Shown here: positions 23,937-33,572 of the stretch, in pieces | How the letters are laid out: each line of letters begins with the position of its first letter | Position numbering within the stretch: position 1 is the first letter of the stretch | Assembly (NCBI GenBank): GCA_045601245.1 | Contig: JAZRZH010000009.1 | Location: 32,394 to 96,393, forward strand | DNA: 64,000 nucleotides | DNA from: Cacconaster sp045601245 | GTDB lineage: Bacteria; Bacteroidota; Bacteroidia; Bacteroidales; UBA932 | Direction: 5' to 3' | Notes under the pieces: model-generated | The model's input: the letters and a program-made list of their open reading frames with translations, nothing else | What the model was told of the DNA's origin: nothing | Databases searched by the model: none | Made by a program: the position numbers and the translations under genes

Positions 23937-25577
23937 ATGAAAGAAAAAGGACAAATCAGACTTGCAGTCTGGACACTTGCAGCACTTTTCGCAGTGCTGA
24001 TGAGCATACCATTCCTGATTCCGGGATGCGGATTCCTGGCATTGACAGCATTCGCACCTCTCTTTTGTATGGAGCGTGTCATCACCCGCAACGGGCTGAA
24101 GGGATGGTGGTATTATTTCACTGCATTCCTTGCATTCAACATCCTGTCAACCTGGTGGATATGGAATGTATCCCCTGCCGGCTCCATTGCTGCTATACTT
24201 ATCAATTCTCTCGAAATGTCCCTGATTTTCGCGGCTTTCCGCATCTTCAAGCGCCGCTGCACACGAGGGACAGACTGGCTTCCATATCTTTTCTTCATCA
24301 CGCTCTGGCTCGCTTGGGAGCATATCTATTTCAACATCGAGTTATCCTGGCCATGGCTGGTCCTCGGCAACGCATTCGCGACCTCCGTCAATCTCATCCA
24401 ATGGTACGAGATCACCGGATCGCTCGGCGGTTCCCTCTGGATTCTGGTAAGCGGCTGGCTGCTGTTCCGTCTCATATGCCAGCTCAACGAAGGTAAAATC
24501 AAGGGCGCAAAGGTCACGGGAACTGTTCTTGCCTTGATTATTCTATTCCCAGCAATATCTTCATTTATAAGGTATTACTCTTACAGAGAAAAAGGCCGTA
24601 CTATTGAAGTGGTGCTCGCCCAGCCAAACGTAGACCCGTTTATGAAATATGGAGCGATACCGCAGGACAGGCTTGATGACAAGCTCCTTTCCCTCTTTGA
24701 CGCACAAATCACTCCCGACACGAAATTTCTGATCTCCCCGGAAACGTTCACATACAACATCGATATCGACGAACCTGAATTGAACGCGTCATATAAAAAA
24801 TACAAGGACTACCTCTCTCTCCATCCGGGCACAAATCTGCTTGTCGGAGCACTGACCCGCAAAACATATCCATCCGACGTCAAACCGACACCGAGCGCAC
24901 GTCCGGGAGGTGGATTCTGGTATGATGTATTCAACAGTGCGATTCTTGCTGATGACAGCCCGTTCTATACTTACTACCACAAGTCCAAACTGGTTCCCGG
25001 AGTGGAGATCATCCCTTGGCAGAATAGCATCCCATGGCTGGGAAAACTCGTGGAAAAGTTCGGTGGTTCGCCAAACAGCTATGGCGTGATGAGCCGTATG
25101 AAGAACCTGGAACTTGAGGACGGCATAGGTGTCGCTCCTATGATATGCTATGAATCACTCTATGGGGACTATTCCAGGCACGCCGTCCTGACTGGTGCAT
25201 CATTCATAGCTGTAATGACCAACGACGGCTGGTGGGGCGACACGCCGGGATATCACCAGCACTTCAGATTCGCCCGTCTGAGGGCCATAGAAACCCGCCG
25301 CGACGTAGCCCACGCCGCAAATACCGGCACATCCGGCTTTATCAATCAGAGGGGCGATATCCTCCAGAAGACAGACTGGTGGGTGGAGGATTCCATCCGT
25401 GGAGAGATACACACAAACCGTCACCTCACCTTCTTCACTTTGCACGGCGACGTCATAGGCAGGACAGCCGGATGGGCAACCGCCGCACTTATTCTTGTCC
25501 TGATTGGTCTTTGCGTTTCGGATAGGATATCCGGGCGTGGTAGATCTGCTTCAGGTATTCCTTCAAAGAGGTCTTGA
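23937..25577 (+). CDS. lnt: Apolipoprotein N-acyltransferase
   Basis: Integral membrane enzyme that adds the third acyl chain to lipoproteins. From ATG 23937 (546 residues): N-terminal membrane helices up to about residue 215, then a periplasmic nitrilase domain with the triad Glu in FLISPETFTYN, Lys in YYHKSKLVPGVEIIPW and Cys in GVAPMICYESLYGDY. A final membrane helix follows (GWATAALILVLIGLCVSD). A TTG at 23925 is less likely than the ATG. The last 89 bp overlap the 3' end of the convergent pgpH gene. Confidence 0.95.
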   Translation: MKEKGQIRLAVWTLAALFAVLMSIPFLIPGCGFLALTAFAPLFCMERVITRNGLKGWWYYFTAFLAFNILSTWWIWNVSPAGSIAAILINSLEMSLIFAAFRIFKRRCTRGTDWLPYLFFITLWLAWEHIYFNIELSWPWLVLGNAFATSVNLIQWYEITGSLGGSLWILVSGWLLFRLICQLNEGKIKGAKVTGTVLALIILFPAISSFIRYYSYREKGRTIEVVLAQPNVDPFMKYGAIPQDRLDDKLLSLFDAQITPDTKFLISPETFTYNIDIDEPELNASYKKYKDYLSLHPGTNLLVGALTRKTYPSDVKPTPSARPGGGFWYDVFNSAILADDSPFYTYYHKSKLVPGVEIIPWQNSIPWLGKLVEKFGGSPNSYGVMSRMKNLELEDGIGVAPMICYESLYGDYSRHAVLTGASFIAVMTNDGWWGDTPGYHQHFRFARLRAIETRRDVAHAANTGTSGFINQRGDILQKTDWWVEDSIRGEIHTNRHLTFFTLHGDVIGRTAGWATAALILVLIGLCVSDRISGRGRSASGIPSKRS

Positions 25578-27516
25578 CCCTGCCGATTTCGCTGATAGAG
25601 ATATCGGCATCATCGAACTGCCTTTCAGCAACCTTGCCAGCGACAATCCCGTCCACCAGAGCGGAGATGCTCTCCTCGCTGTAATCCTTCAGGGTGCGGG
25701 ACGCAGCTTCGACAGCATCGGCTATCATCACGATTGCCTGTTCCTTCGAATGCGGTAGAATGCCGTTGTATGTGAACGGAGCGACATTGGCGGGATCGCC
25801 GCCGTTATTGCAGTACTGGTTGTAGAAATATCCGGTCCTGGAGCGTCCGTGATGAGTGCGGATGAAGTCAGTTACAATCTCTGGAAGTCCGTATTTGCGA
25901 GCCATTGCCATACCGTCATCAACGTGATTGATGATATCGTGGGCACTGGCCTCCGGGGTCAGGCTGTCGTGGTATCCGGGAGCACCGGCGGTGTGATTTT
26001 CAATGAAGCAGGACGGATTCTCCATCTTTCCGATATCGTGGTAGAGCGAACCCACGCGCGCCAGCATCGAGGCGGCGCCGAGGTCGCGGGCTGCATTCTC
26101 GGCAAGATTTGCGACCTGCAGACAATGCTGGAAGGTTCCCGGAGCCTTGCGAGCCATCTCGCGAAGCAAAGCGTTGTTGGTATCCGAAAGTTCCCATAGA
26201 CGGGAATATGAGACGAATGAAAAGGCTTTCTCTAAAAGGAACACGAACGGATAACATACCACCACCAAAATGGCGTTTATGGCCATCTTGGCAATGTCTG
26301 ACTGTCTCCAGGCGAGGGCATCCACATCAGAGATCATATTGAATGCGATATAGACCAGGAACATCGCCACAAAGACGAACAGAGCATTGAGAAACTGCAT
26401 CCATCCGCGGCTGAAACGTTGGAAAGAGAACATCGCAACGCATCCGGCCACTGCATTGATGAAAAAGAGTTCGACTCCGTTGTCCGGGATTATCAGTACG
26501 GGCAGCAGACCAGCCAGATATGTCGAGATGGAGATTGGTTTGTCAAAGAACGAGCATATATAAAGCGCCAGCACGGCGAATGGCACTGCCGGCAGGAGCG
26601 TCGGAGCACGACGGGAAACCACTGCGCAGGCGCAGAACGAGAGGAATGCCATCAGAAGGAAGAATATCAGCTGACGGATATCGGAGAGCGCCTTCCGTTC
26701 CACGAAATAAATCGTGAAGAATAGTATCGCCAGAACCGCCAGAATCAGCAGGAAATGGCTGAGAAGCACGCTGAATACAGAGCCGCTGTAGCCGAAGCTG
26801 CGCTGATATTCGGCCTTGTATGAATCCAAAATCTGCTCGATGTCGGCAGTAACGATTTCACCTTTGGACACAATCAGCTGACCATCGTAGAACATACCCT
26901 TGGTCGGAGAGACATAATCAACAGCCTCCTTGTGCAGCATCTGGGTAGTATTGTCGTCATATGTAAGATTCGGGACAATCAGCGAACCCAGTCCGCAGGA
27001 GTGGGAAACCGAGTCTATGTCCGCATCGGGGAAGGTGTATGCCAGATCTGAAAGCAGCGCCCGGATTGCAGACTCGATGGTGTAAACCTCCTGTGCCGGC
27101 ATCTCCGACATACGCTTGCCAGTCTTGACGAAGATCACCTTGTCCTTGATGTCCTTGTCAAAGGATGCGACTACGCCCGTCTCGTAGAACTCATTCAGAT
27201 GGCTGGCTATGGCACCGGTCATCTCATCATCCAGACCTTTCTCAGCAGCGATCCTGCCGAAAAGCATCAACTGCTCTTCCGGGACAAACTCGTTACGCTG
27301 ATAGCAGTCCACTATTTCCGAGGCCCGTTCCTCCTTTTCCTTCAGTATCTCCGCCTTCGTCTTGAGCACCGGGAAATCCATCGGTGCCACAAGTGTCTCA
27401 TAGGTCCACGGACTGCCCTTCTGGTATTTGTAAACGAAACGGCCCCTCACCGGAAAAATCAGCAGCATGGCCACCGCCGTCACGGCAAAAGCGATATATG
27501 GTCCGAATTTTTTCAT
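25489..27516 (-). CDS. 7TM-HD family phosphodiesterase, PgpH-like
   Basis: 675 residues. An N-terminal membrane anchor (FGPYIAFAVTAVAMLLIFPV) precedes an extracytoplasmic domain (about 35-260), a seven-helix membrane block (about 270-440) and a C-terminal HDIG domain: FQHCLQVANLAENAARDLGA, then SLYHDIGKMENPSCFIENH and IRTHHGRSR. In Firmicutes this architecture is PgpH, which hydrolyses c-di-AMP; the same substrate here is inferred. It follows a nitroreductase gene by 13 bp at the end of the Bat operon. Convergent with lnt, with an 89-bp overlap. Confidence 0.88.
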   Translation of the reverse strand: MKKFGPYIAFAVTAVAMLLIFPVRGRFVYKYQKGSPWTYETLVAPMDFPVLKTKAEILKEKEERASEIVDCYQRNEFVPEEQLMLFGRIAAEKGLDDEMTGAIASHLNEFYETGVVASFDKDIKDKVIFVKTGKRMSEMPAQEVYTIESAIRALLSDLAYTFPDADIDSVSHSCGLGSLIVPNLTYDDNTTQMLHKEAVDYVSPTKGMFYDGQLIVSKGEIVTADIEQILDSYKAEYQRSFGYSGSVFSVLLSHFLLILAVLAILFFTIYFVERKALSDIRQLIFFLLMAFLSFCACAVVSRRAPTLLPAVPFAVLALYICSFFDKPISISTYLAGLLPVLIIPDNGVELFFINAVAGCVAMFSFQRFSRGWMQFLNALFVFVAMFLVYIAFNMISDVDALAWRQSDIAKMAINAILVVVCYPFVFLLEKAFSFVSYSRLWELSDTNNALLREMARKAPGTFQHCLQVANLAENAARDLGAASMLARVGSLYHDIGKMENPSCFIENHTAGAPGYHDSLTPEASAHDIINHVDDGMAMARKYGLPEIVTDFIRTHHGRSRTGYFYNQYCNNGGDPANVAPFTYNGILPHSKEQAIVMIADAVEAASRTLKDYSEESISALVDGIVAGKVAERQFDDADISISEIGRVKTSLKEYLKQIYHARISYPKRKDQSGQE

Positions 27517-27529
27517 ATAGAATAAGTTA

Positions 27530-28168
27530 TCAGATAATCAAATCCTTGATCCCGAGCTTCGGGACATAATGTATGCCTTCCTTGCGGTAATAGGCGTGGC
27601 TCTCATCGGGGGAGATGCGGGTCAGCTGGATCCTGTCCGTCCCCTTCCCCACCGCCACAACCAGCAGCGGATCGAGCGGAAGGTCCAGCGCGGCCTTCAG
27701 TGCCTCCTTGTCGAATGCAGCGACTGCAATAGCATTCAATCCAATCTCAACGGCCTTCAGTGCCATGCTCTGGAATGAGATGCCGAGGTCGATATCGACG
27801 ATACGGTTCTCGGGGACTGTCGAGCATACGATGATGAATGCCTCCGGCTCAGTGCCCGGGAACGGCAGATGCAGCTCCGGAAGCGCGGCGCCGAAGCGGA
27901 CCAGCGGAAGAACAACATCAGCGCCAGTATCCCGCGTCACCGGGCGGAAGCGCAGCACCTGCTGGTTGCGTCCGGAAGGAATCTTGTCATTCACCCCGAT
28001 GATAGCCTCCAGCTGCGTCGAAGTCACAACCTGTTCCTTCAGATATCCACGATGACTGCGGTTCCGCAGCAGCAGCGAATCAAGCGAAGGGCCGCCGCGC
28101 TTCACAACGCGCCTGCGACCCTCGCCGAATACCTCTTCGTATCTTTTCTCCAGATAATTGTCAGCCAT
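27530..28168 (-). CDS. Nitroreductase family protein
   Basis: 212-residue FMN-dependent oxidoreductase of the nitroreductase fold. Signature pieces: SLDSLLLRNRSHRGYLKEQV at the N-terminus, DKIPSGRNQQVLRFRPVT (FMN contact), DIDLGISFQSMALKAVEIGL and VAVGKGTDRIQL. Substrate unknown. It lies 3 bp downstream of the batDE gene and 13 bp upstream of pgpH. Confidence 0.88.
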   Translation of the reverse strand: MADNYLEKRYEEVFGEGRRRVVKRGGPSLDSLLLRNRSHRGYLKEQVVTSTQLEAIIGVNDKIPSGRNQQVLRFRPVTRDTGADVVLPLVRFGAALPELHLPFPGTEPEAFIIVCSTVPENRIVDIDLGISFQSMALKAVEIGLNAIAVAAFDKEALKAALDLPLDPLLVVAVGKGTDRIQLTRISPDESHAYYRKEGIHYVPKLGIKDLII

Positions 28169-28171
28169 AGC

Positions 28172-30784
28172 CTAAATCTTCTCAATCTGCGAACTCTCAA
28201 CCCAGCCCTGACGGCCATCGGAGAGTTCGATATCGGTCCAGCTGCCAAGTTCGTCAAGAAGCGTCACGACAGTGCCCTCGTGGAGCATGAACAGCGACTT
28301 GCCGGCATCACCCGGGGAGCTCTTGACCGATGTGACGGGCTGCATCATCACCGCCTCGTCGCACGACTTCGCATCACTCTTCTCGCTCAGGCTGAAAATC
28401 AGGCTGAAGAGAGCCAGCAGGCAGGTTACGCAGGCCGCGATAAATGAGACCTTGCGCCAGAGAAGCGGCTGCAGGAACTTGAACGCCAGCAGGAGCACCA
28501 CTGTCAGAAGGGCGAAGACAAGAGTCATCCGCGCCCATCCGTCAGCTGATGCCAGATATTTGATATCCTTGACCCAGGTCACAAGAATGAACTCCGGAAC
28601 CACATCAATCTTGTCGAGCGTGAACTCCCGGACCATAGCCAGATTATTTGCCGCGTCGCCGTGAGAAGGGTCCAGCTTGAGACATTTCTCATAATAGAGC
28701 ACTGCGTGAGCGAGATCGCTGCTCTTGTATGCGGCATTGCCCATATTATAATAAAGGTCCGGGGAGACAAGTCCAGTGCCTTCGATGGCACGGAATCCAT
28801 CGAGAGCCTCACTGTAATTGCCCGAAGTATATGCGTCGCAGGCAGCCTTCCAGGCCTCGTCGGTACCGGCGGCATATGAGGTGGCGGCACCGCAGAGCAG
28901 TAAGAGTGCGGCGACGGCGGCCTTCGCAGCCTTGCCTGATGATGTCTTCTTCACTTTTCCGTCGATTTCAGATATGACATTGATTGCCTCGTTGTAGAGG
29001 TTCTCCATTGCGGTATGGCCCGCATCCGGAGAATATCTTGCGAATTCGCACGCATCGATGATGGCAGTGAGCCTGCCGATGAGCGGCGCGTCCACCCCAC
29101 GCTCTGCCAGAGTTTCGGAAATCCTCTCTCTGGAGAGGTCTGCGGCCGGAATGGCGAGCTTGTCCGAAACATAGCCGAGGACTGCCTTGTGAAGTTCCTC
29201 ATAATAGGCGGTTGGCAGGTTCTTGCCGAGATATTCTCCTGCCTGCTTGAGGCGCGCACGTGCCATCTTGTTGGCACGACGGTTCCTGGTGCCGACTACA
29301 TCCCCACGGCGGGTCTGAATGGAGCCGATGACAGCCGCGGCAATGAAATAGAGCGCGACAATGAGCGCCAGAAGGCCCCAGAAGAGCGGAGAACCGGCAA
29401 AGAAGCGGCCGCCTTCCTTGAATGAAGGTGTCTTGGTACGTATGAAACGGATATCTTCCGCGATATTCTTGACGCCCTGACGGGTCACACCAGGCATCAC
29501 GATCCCGCCACCGTCGACATCCTCGCCCTTCGCCACGCTGATGGTCATAGGCTGGGAGGTCAGAGTCACGTACTTACCCTTCGCGATATCATAATAGGAA
29601 TACTCTACCGGCTCGATCGTGAACTCTCCGTGGCTGCGCGGGATAAACGGGAATTCGAATGTCCTGGTGCCGGAAGTTCCGTCATAGGATGAATTGTCGG
29701 AGGTCTTGGTATCATACAGTTCGAAGTCCGGCGGCAGGTTGAGGACCGGTGGCTCAAGCATAGAGATATTGCCTTTGCCGCTGACCGTCACTATGATGGA
29801 GGCAGCCTCGTGGGCCTTGATATCGTTATTGCTGAGAGATACGTTCATCTTGTAGTCGCCCACTCCGCCAGCGAATGATGCCGGAGCACCGGAGGGAAGC
29901 GGATTGACCTTGACTCTGACGGCCGAAGTGCTGAGACGCTTGCGGATGGTCTGGTACGAATCGAAGAAACTGTCGAAAATCGAACGCGGAGCGGCGCTTG
30001 TGAGGACGCGAACCTGGCAGATCATCTCGGCCGGGTCGATTGTCAATGTACCCACCTGCTGAGGGATGAGCATATAGCGGCGCAGAAGAGCAGCGTTATA
30101 AATGGTGCCGTTCACATTCTCACGGGTGAACTCGATGTTCTGAGGGGTATCAATCTCCTTGCTCCAGAAGCCGTCGAATGTCGGGAAATGGACATCTTCG
30201 AAACCTGCGATGTCTGCACGAGTGTAGAGTTTGAGCGTCGCTACGGTCGGTTCGCCCTTGACGAGATTTGTCTTGCCAAGCGAAAGGCGCAGGAAAATGT
30301 CTTCATTGGATACAGTGCCGGTATTGACCGCCTGCTCGGAAGCATTGTCATACTGGCGGTCCGGCTGCTGATGGCCGGAAGCGGCAGAAGAAGCGGACGA
30401 TGAGGCATCCCCCGCAACGACCTCAATCGTGAATGAGCCTGAGGTGCATTGATTGTGGTCCACATCTGCTGTTGCAGCAGGTATCGTGAACTTGCCGGGA
30501 GTCTTTGCCTGCATCACATAGGTGAATGTCTCCTGATGAGTGGACGTACGCTTTCCGTTGACAATGCTTGTGCTGGACATTGAACCAGACTGCGGACCCC
30601 ATACGATGGTGAAATCCTGGCTGCCCGGCCAGTTAAAGTCAGACATCCTGCCGTCTGCGGTAAATACTATGCGGAACGTCTCATCCAGCGCGACTACCCT
30701 CGGAGCCTCGACTGTCAGAGAATTCTGAGCAACTGCCGTCAAGGCGCCCAGAAATAGCAAAAGCATACAAAAAATGCGTTTCAT
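28172..30784 (-). CDS. BatD-BatE fusion protein (aerotolerance operon)
   Basis: 870 residues, about the sum of separate BatD and BatE. Residues 1-610 are BatD: a signal peptide (MKRIFCMLLLFLGALTAVAQ), tandem beta domains, a membrane helix near GSPLFWGLLALIVALYFIAA and a cytoplasmic helical tail. From residue 618 comes a second signal-like helix (AAVAALLLLCGAATSYAAG), then TPR sequence (YYNMGNAAYKSSDLAHAVLY), two membrane helices and an SH3-like end (DGRQGWVESSQIEKI), which is BatE. No stop or restart lies between. Bat proteins form an envelope complex with the von Willebrand proteins BatA/BatB; the precise function is unresolved. Gap of 7 bp to batC. Confidence 0.88.
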   Translation of the reverse strand: MKRIFCMLLLFLGALTAVAQNSLTVEAPRVVALDETFRIVFTADGRMSDFNWPGSQDFTIVWGPQSGSMSSTSIVNGKRTSTHQETFTYVMQAKTPGKFTIPAATADVDHNQCTSGSFTIEVVAGDASSSASSAASGHQQPDRQYDNASEQAVNTGTVSNEDIFLRLSLGKTNLVKGEPTVATLKLYTRADIAGFEDVHFPTFDGFWSKEIDTPQNIEFTRENVNGTIYNAALLRRYMLIPQQVGTLTIDPAEMICQVRVLTSAAPRSIFDSFFDSYQTIRKRLSTSAVRVKVNPLPSGAPASFAGGVGDYKMNVSLSNNDIKAHEAASIIVTVSGKGNISMLEPPVLNLPPDFELYDTKTSDNSSYDGTSGTRTFEFPFIPRSHGEFTIEPVEYSYYDIAKGKYVTLTSQPMTISVAKGEDVDGGGIVMPGVTRQGVKNIAEDIRFIRTKTPSFKEGGRFFAGSPLFWGLLALIVALYFIAAAVIGSIQTRRGDVVGTRNRRANKMARARLKQAGEYLGKNLPTAYYEELHKAVLGYVSDKLAIPAADLSRERISETLAERGVDAPLIGRLTAIIDACEFARYSPDAGHTAMENLYNEAINVISEIDGKVKKTSSGKAAKAAVAALLLLCGAATSYAAGTDEAWKAACDAYTSGNYSEALDGFRAIEGTGLVSPDLYYNMGNAAYKSSDLAHAVLYYEKCLKLDPSHGDAANNLAMVREFTLDKIDVVPEFILVTWVKDIKYLASADGWARMTLVFALLTVVLLLAFKFLQPLLWRKVSFIAACVTCLLALFSLIFSLSEKSDAKSCDEAVMMQPVTSVKSSPGDAGKSLFMLHEGTVVTLLDELGSWTDIELSDGRQGWVESSQIEKI

Positions 30785-30791
30785 ATCTGTC

Positions 30792-31571
30792 CTACCAATT
30801 CTTGTCTTTCTGTTTAGACTGGAGCAGCAGAGCCTTCTCCTTGTTTACCTTATCCTGAGTCTGTTTCTCCTTGTCCTGAATTGCCTGGAGCATCTGCTGT
30901 GCATCCTGCTGGCTTATCTTCGAAGGGGACTGACCGTTGCCACTCCGGTCCTGATTCTGGTCCTGGTTCTGCTGATTGTCCATATTCTGATCGTTGTTCT
31001 GATCCTTATTATCCTTATTCTGGCCCTGATTGTCCTTGTCCTGATTCTGATTCTGCTGATCCTTGCTCTGATCCTGATTCTGCTGATTGTCCTTATTATT
31101 CTGGTCGTTCTGATTGTTCTGGTCGTTCTGGTTCTGCTGCTGGTCCTCCAGCATCTTCTTGGCATAGGACAGATTGGCCTTGGCATCCATATCGCCGGGA
31201 TTGAGTTTCAGGGAATTCTTGAAGGCTTCGACGGCCCCCTGCCAGTTCTGCACCTTGATCATCGCATTGCCTGTGTTGAACAGGCACTTTGCGGCATCGT
31301 CCAGGCTGCGTGCATTCTTGACCGCGGCGGCGTACGCCTTTCCGGCCTCCTCATAATTCTCCATCCTGTAGTAGGTATTGCCGAGATTATAGTTGGCCGC
31401 AAATGATGTCGAATCGGCCAGCAGGGCCTTCTTGTATGATATTTCCGCTTCCTGATACTTCTCCTTGCGGAATTCGCCGTTGCCCTTGCGCACAATCTTC
31501 TTTTCGGACTGCGCGTAGGATACGGATGCGGTCACAAGGAACATCAGAAGCAATGTCAATGTACGTTTCAT
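30792..31571 (-). CDS. batC: BatC, TPR protein with Gln/Asn/Asp-rich tail
   Basis: 259 residues: signal peptide (LTLLLMFLVTASVSYAQ), TPR units (ADSTSFAANYNLGNTYYRME, CLFNTGNAMIKVQNWQGAVE, LKLNPGDMDAKANLSYAKK), then about 75 residues of low complexity made mostly of Q, N, D and K. Short DNA tandem repeats encode this tail, so its length may vary between strains. The 5' end overlaps batB by 4 bp. The TPR part presumably scaffolds the Bat complex. Confidence 0.87.
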   Translation of the reverse strand: MKRTLTLLLMFLVTASVSYAQSEKKIVRKGNGEFRKEKYQEAEISYKKALLADSTSFAANYNLGNTYYRMENYEEAGKAYAAAVKNARSLDDAAKCLFNTGNAMIKVQNWQGAVEAFKNSLKLNPGDMDAKANLSYAKKMLEDQQQNQNDQNNQNDQNNKDNQQNQDQSKDQQNQNQDKDNQGQNKDNKDQNNDQNMDNQQNQDQNQDRSGNGQSPSKISQQDAQQMLQAIQDKEKQTQDKVNKEKALLLQSKQKDKNW

Positions 31572-32584
31572 TTCTTCTCCTCCGTTTTGAACAATTGACG
31601 CCTGCTGCGGACCTGAGGTATCACAGCCTCAAGAATCAGGAAGAACAAGGCAATCGCGAAGAAATACATATACTGTTCGTCGAAGTCCTCGAACACCATC
31701 GAGTTGAAATCCTCCTTGTCGAGACTCCGAATGTTGTCAATGATAGGATTGAGGCCGAATTCGCTGTTGCCGGCGCGGACATATTCACCTCCCGCTGCAC
31801 TCGCAATTTGGCGGAGTGTGGTCTCGTCTAGTTTGGTGACGACGATGTTGCCTTCCTTGTCCTTCAGCAGTTCACCGCCCATCGGGATCGGCTTGCCTTC
31901 CGAAGAGCCGACTCCGACGCAATAGATGCGTATCCCCTCCTCCGCCACGCTCTTCGCGACCTCCAGCGCGTCGCCTTCGTGGTCCTCGCCGTCGGTGATG
32001 AGGATGATGGCGCGGCTCTTCTGGCTCTGGGTGCTGAAACTGCGGGCGCAGGTCGAAATCGCGTCAGCGAGCGCCGTGCCCTGGATCGGCACAGAAGAAG
32101 TATTCGTGGTATTGAGGAAAATCTTTGCGGATACGTAGTCAGTGGTGATCGGCAGCTGCACGAAGGCCTGCCCGGCGAATACCACTAGTCCGATGCGGTC
32201 TCCCGAGAGTTTGTCCACCAGACGGGAAATGGCGAGCTTGGAACGCTCCAGCCTGTTCGGGGAGTAATCCTCCGCAAGCATCGAATTGGAAACGTCCAGC
32301 GCCACCATTATCTCGACGCCCTTGCTCTCGCGTTCCTTGAGACGCGCACCGAGCTGCGGACGGGCAAGGCCTATGACAAAGAAGAGCCAGGCAAGCGCCA
32401 GAAGCGTAATCTTGAGCCACCCTTTGCCGGTGGAGGCATCGGGCATCAGGCGGGCGACCAGCCGGGGATCGCCGAACTTTGCAATACGCGCACGGCGGGC
32501 CCTCAAGCCGAGTCCGTACGCCACGAAGAGTACCGGAATCACCAGCAGCAATAACAGGAATGCCGGTTGTGCCAAATGGATCAT
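31568..32584 (-). CDS. batB: BatB, von Willebrand factor A domain membrane protein
   Basis: 338 residues: two N-terminal membrane helices (PAFLLLLLVIPVLFVAYGLG and ITLLALAWLFFVIGLARPQ), a vWA domain with a complete MIDAS metal site (MVALDVSNSMLAEDYS, a Thr in VPIQGTALADAIST and LITDGEDHEGD), and a C-terminal helix (MYFFAIALFFLILEAVIPQV). Pairs with BatA, 1 bp upstream. Confidence 0.93.
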   Translation of the reverse strand: MIHLAQPAFLLLLLVIPVLFVAYGLGLRARRARIAKFGDPRLVARLMPDASTGKGWLKITLLALAWLFFVIGLARPQLGARLKERESKGVEIMVALDVSNSMLAEDYSPNRLERSKLAISRLVDKLSGDRIGLVVFAGQAFVQLPITTDYVSAKIFLNTTNTSSVPIQGTALADAISTCARSFSTQSQKSRAIILITDGEDHEGDALEVAKSVAEEGIRIYCVGVGSSEGKPIPMGGELLKDKEGNIVVTKLDETTLRQIASAAGGEYVRAGNSEFGLNPIIDNIRSLDKEDFNSMVFEDFDEQYMYFFAIALFFLILEAVIPQVRSRRQLFKTEEKK

Positions 32585-32585
32585 A

Positions 32586-33572
32586 TTATGGTAACCTCCT
32601 TATTACAAATAACTTCATTATCACTTCAAGCAGCAGCGCAGCGAGTGCGATGACTGCGAAAATCATAAATTTCTCCGAATAGACAGGGAAACTCTCGACA
32701 GTGGTGCGGCTCTTCTCCATCTCGTTGATCTCGCCGTATATCTCCATCAGTTTTGTATTGTCCGTAGCACGGAAATACTTGCCGCCGGTCTGCTCCGCGA
32801 TGTCGCGCAGAAGCGGTTCGTCAATCTCGACCTGAACCTGCTGGAGCTCGACGCCCCACGGGGTCATCACAGGATACGGAGCGGTGCCCATTGCACCGAC
32901 ACCTATGGTATAAACCCTTATACCGTAAGTCTTTGCAATCTCAGCCGCCATAAGCGGAGATATCTCGCCCCTGTTGTTCACACCGTCGGTGAGCAGGATG
33001 ACAACCTTGCTCTTGGCGTCGGAGTCCTTAAGCCTTGCGACTGCCGTGGCAAGTCCGTTGCCGATGGCGGTGCCGTCCTCGATGAGTCCCGTCTCAATCT
33101 CCTTCATCAGATTGATGAGGGTGACACGGTCTGTGGTCAGAGGGCTCTGGGTGAAACTTTCACCTGCGAATACGACAATTCCTATACGGTCCGAAGGACG
33201 CGAGGAGATGAATTCGATCGCTATGTCCTTGGCCGCTCCGATACGGTCCGGCTTGAAGTCCCGGGCAAGCATTGAGGTGGAGATATCCATCGTCATCACG
33301 ATGTCGATACCTTCTGTGTCAACCTTCTCGAAATCAGCGGATGAGCGCGGTCGTGCAATAGCCACGACGAGCGCTGCCACAGCGATGGTGCGCAGCGCGA
33401 ACGGGATGTGGCGCATCCAAACCGAAGTTCCGCTGCCCTTTCCCTTCCAGGGGGTCAGGGAAGACACGGTCAGGGTCGCGCGACGGCCCTTGAACTGGCG
33501 CCAGACATACCATCCGATAAACGGCAGCAGCAGGAAAAGCAGATAGAGAAGATTCGGATATTCGAAAAACAT
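32586..33572 (-). CDS. batA: BatA, von Willebrand factor A domain membrane protein
   Basis: 328 residues with the same plan as BatB: N-terminal helices (LLYLLFLLLPFIGWYVWRQF), a vWA domain with MIDAS residues (MTMDISTSMLARDFKPDRIG, EDGTAIGNGLATAVA, LLTDGVNNRGEIS) and a C-terminal helix. Start overlaps the stop of the upstream gene by one base. Confidence 0.93.
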   Translation of the reverse strand: MFFEYPNLLYLLFLLLPFIGWYVWRQFKGRRATLTVSSLTPWKGKGSGTSVWMRHIPFALRTIAVAALVVAIARPRSSADFEKVDTEGIDIVMTMDISTSMLARDFKPDRIGAAKDIAIEFISSRPSDRIGIVVFAGESFTQSPLTTDRVTLINLMKEIETGLIEDGTAIGNGLATAVARLKDSDAKSKVVILLTDGVNNRGEISPLMAAEIAKTYGIRVYTIGVGAMGTAPYPVMTPWGVELQQVQVEIDEPLLRDIAEQTGGKYFRATDNTKLMEIYGEINEMEKSRTTVESFPVYSEKFMIFAVIALAALLLEVIMKLFVIRRLP

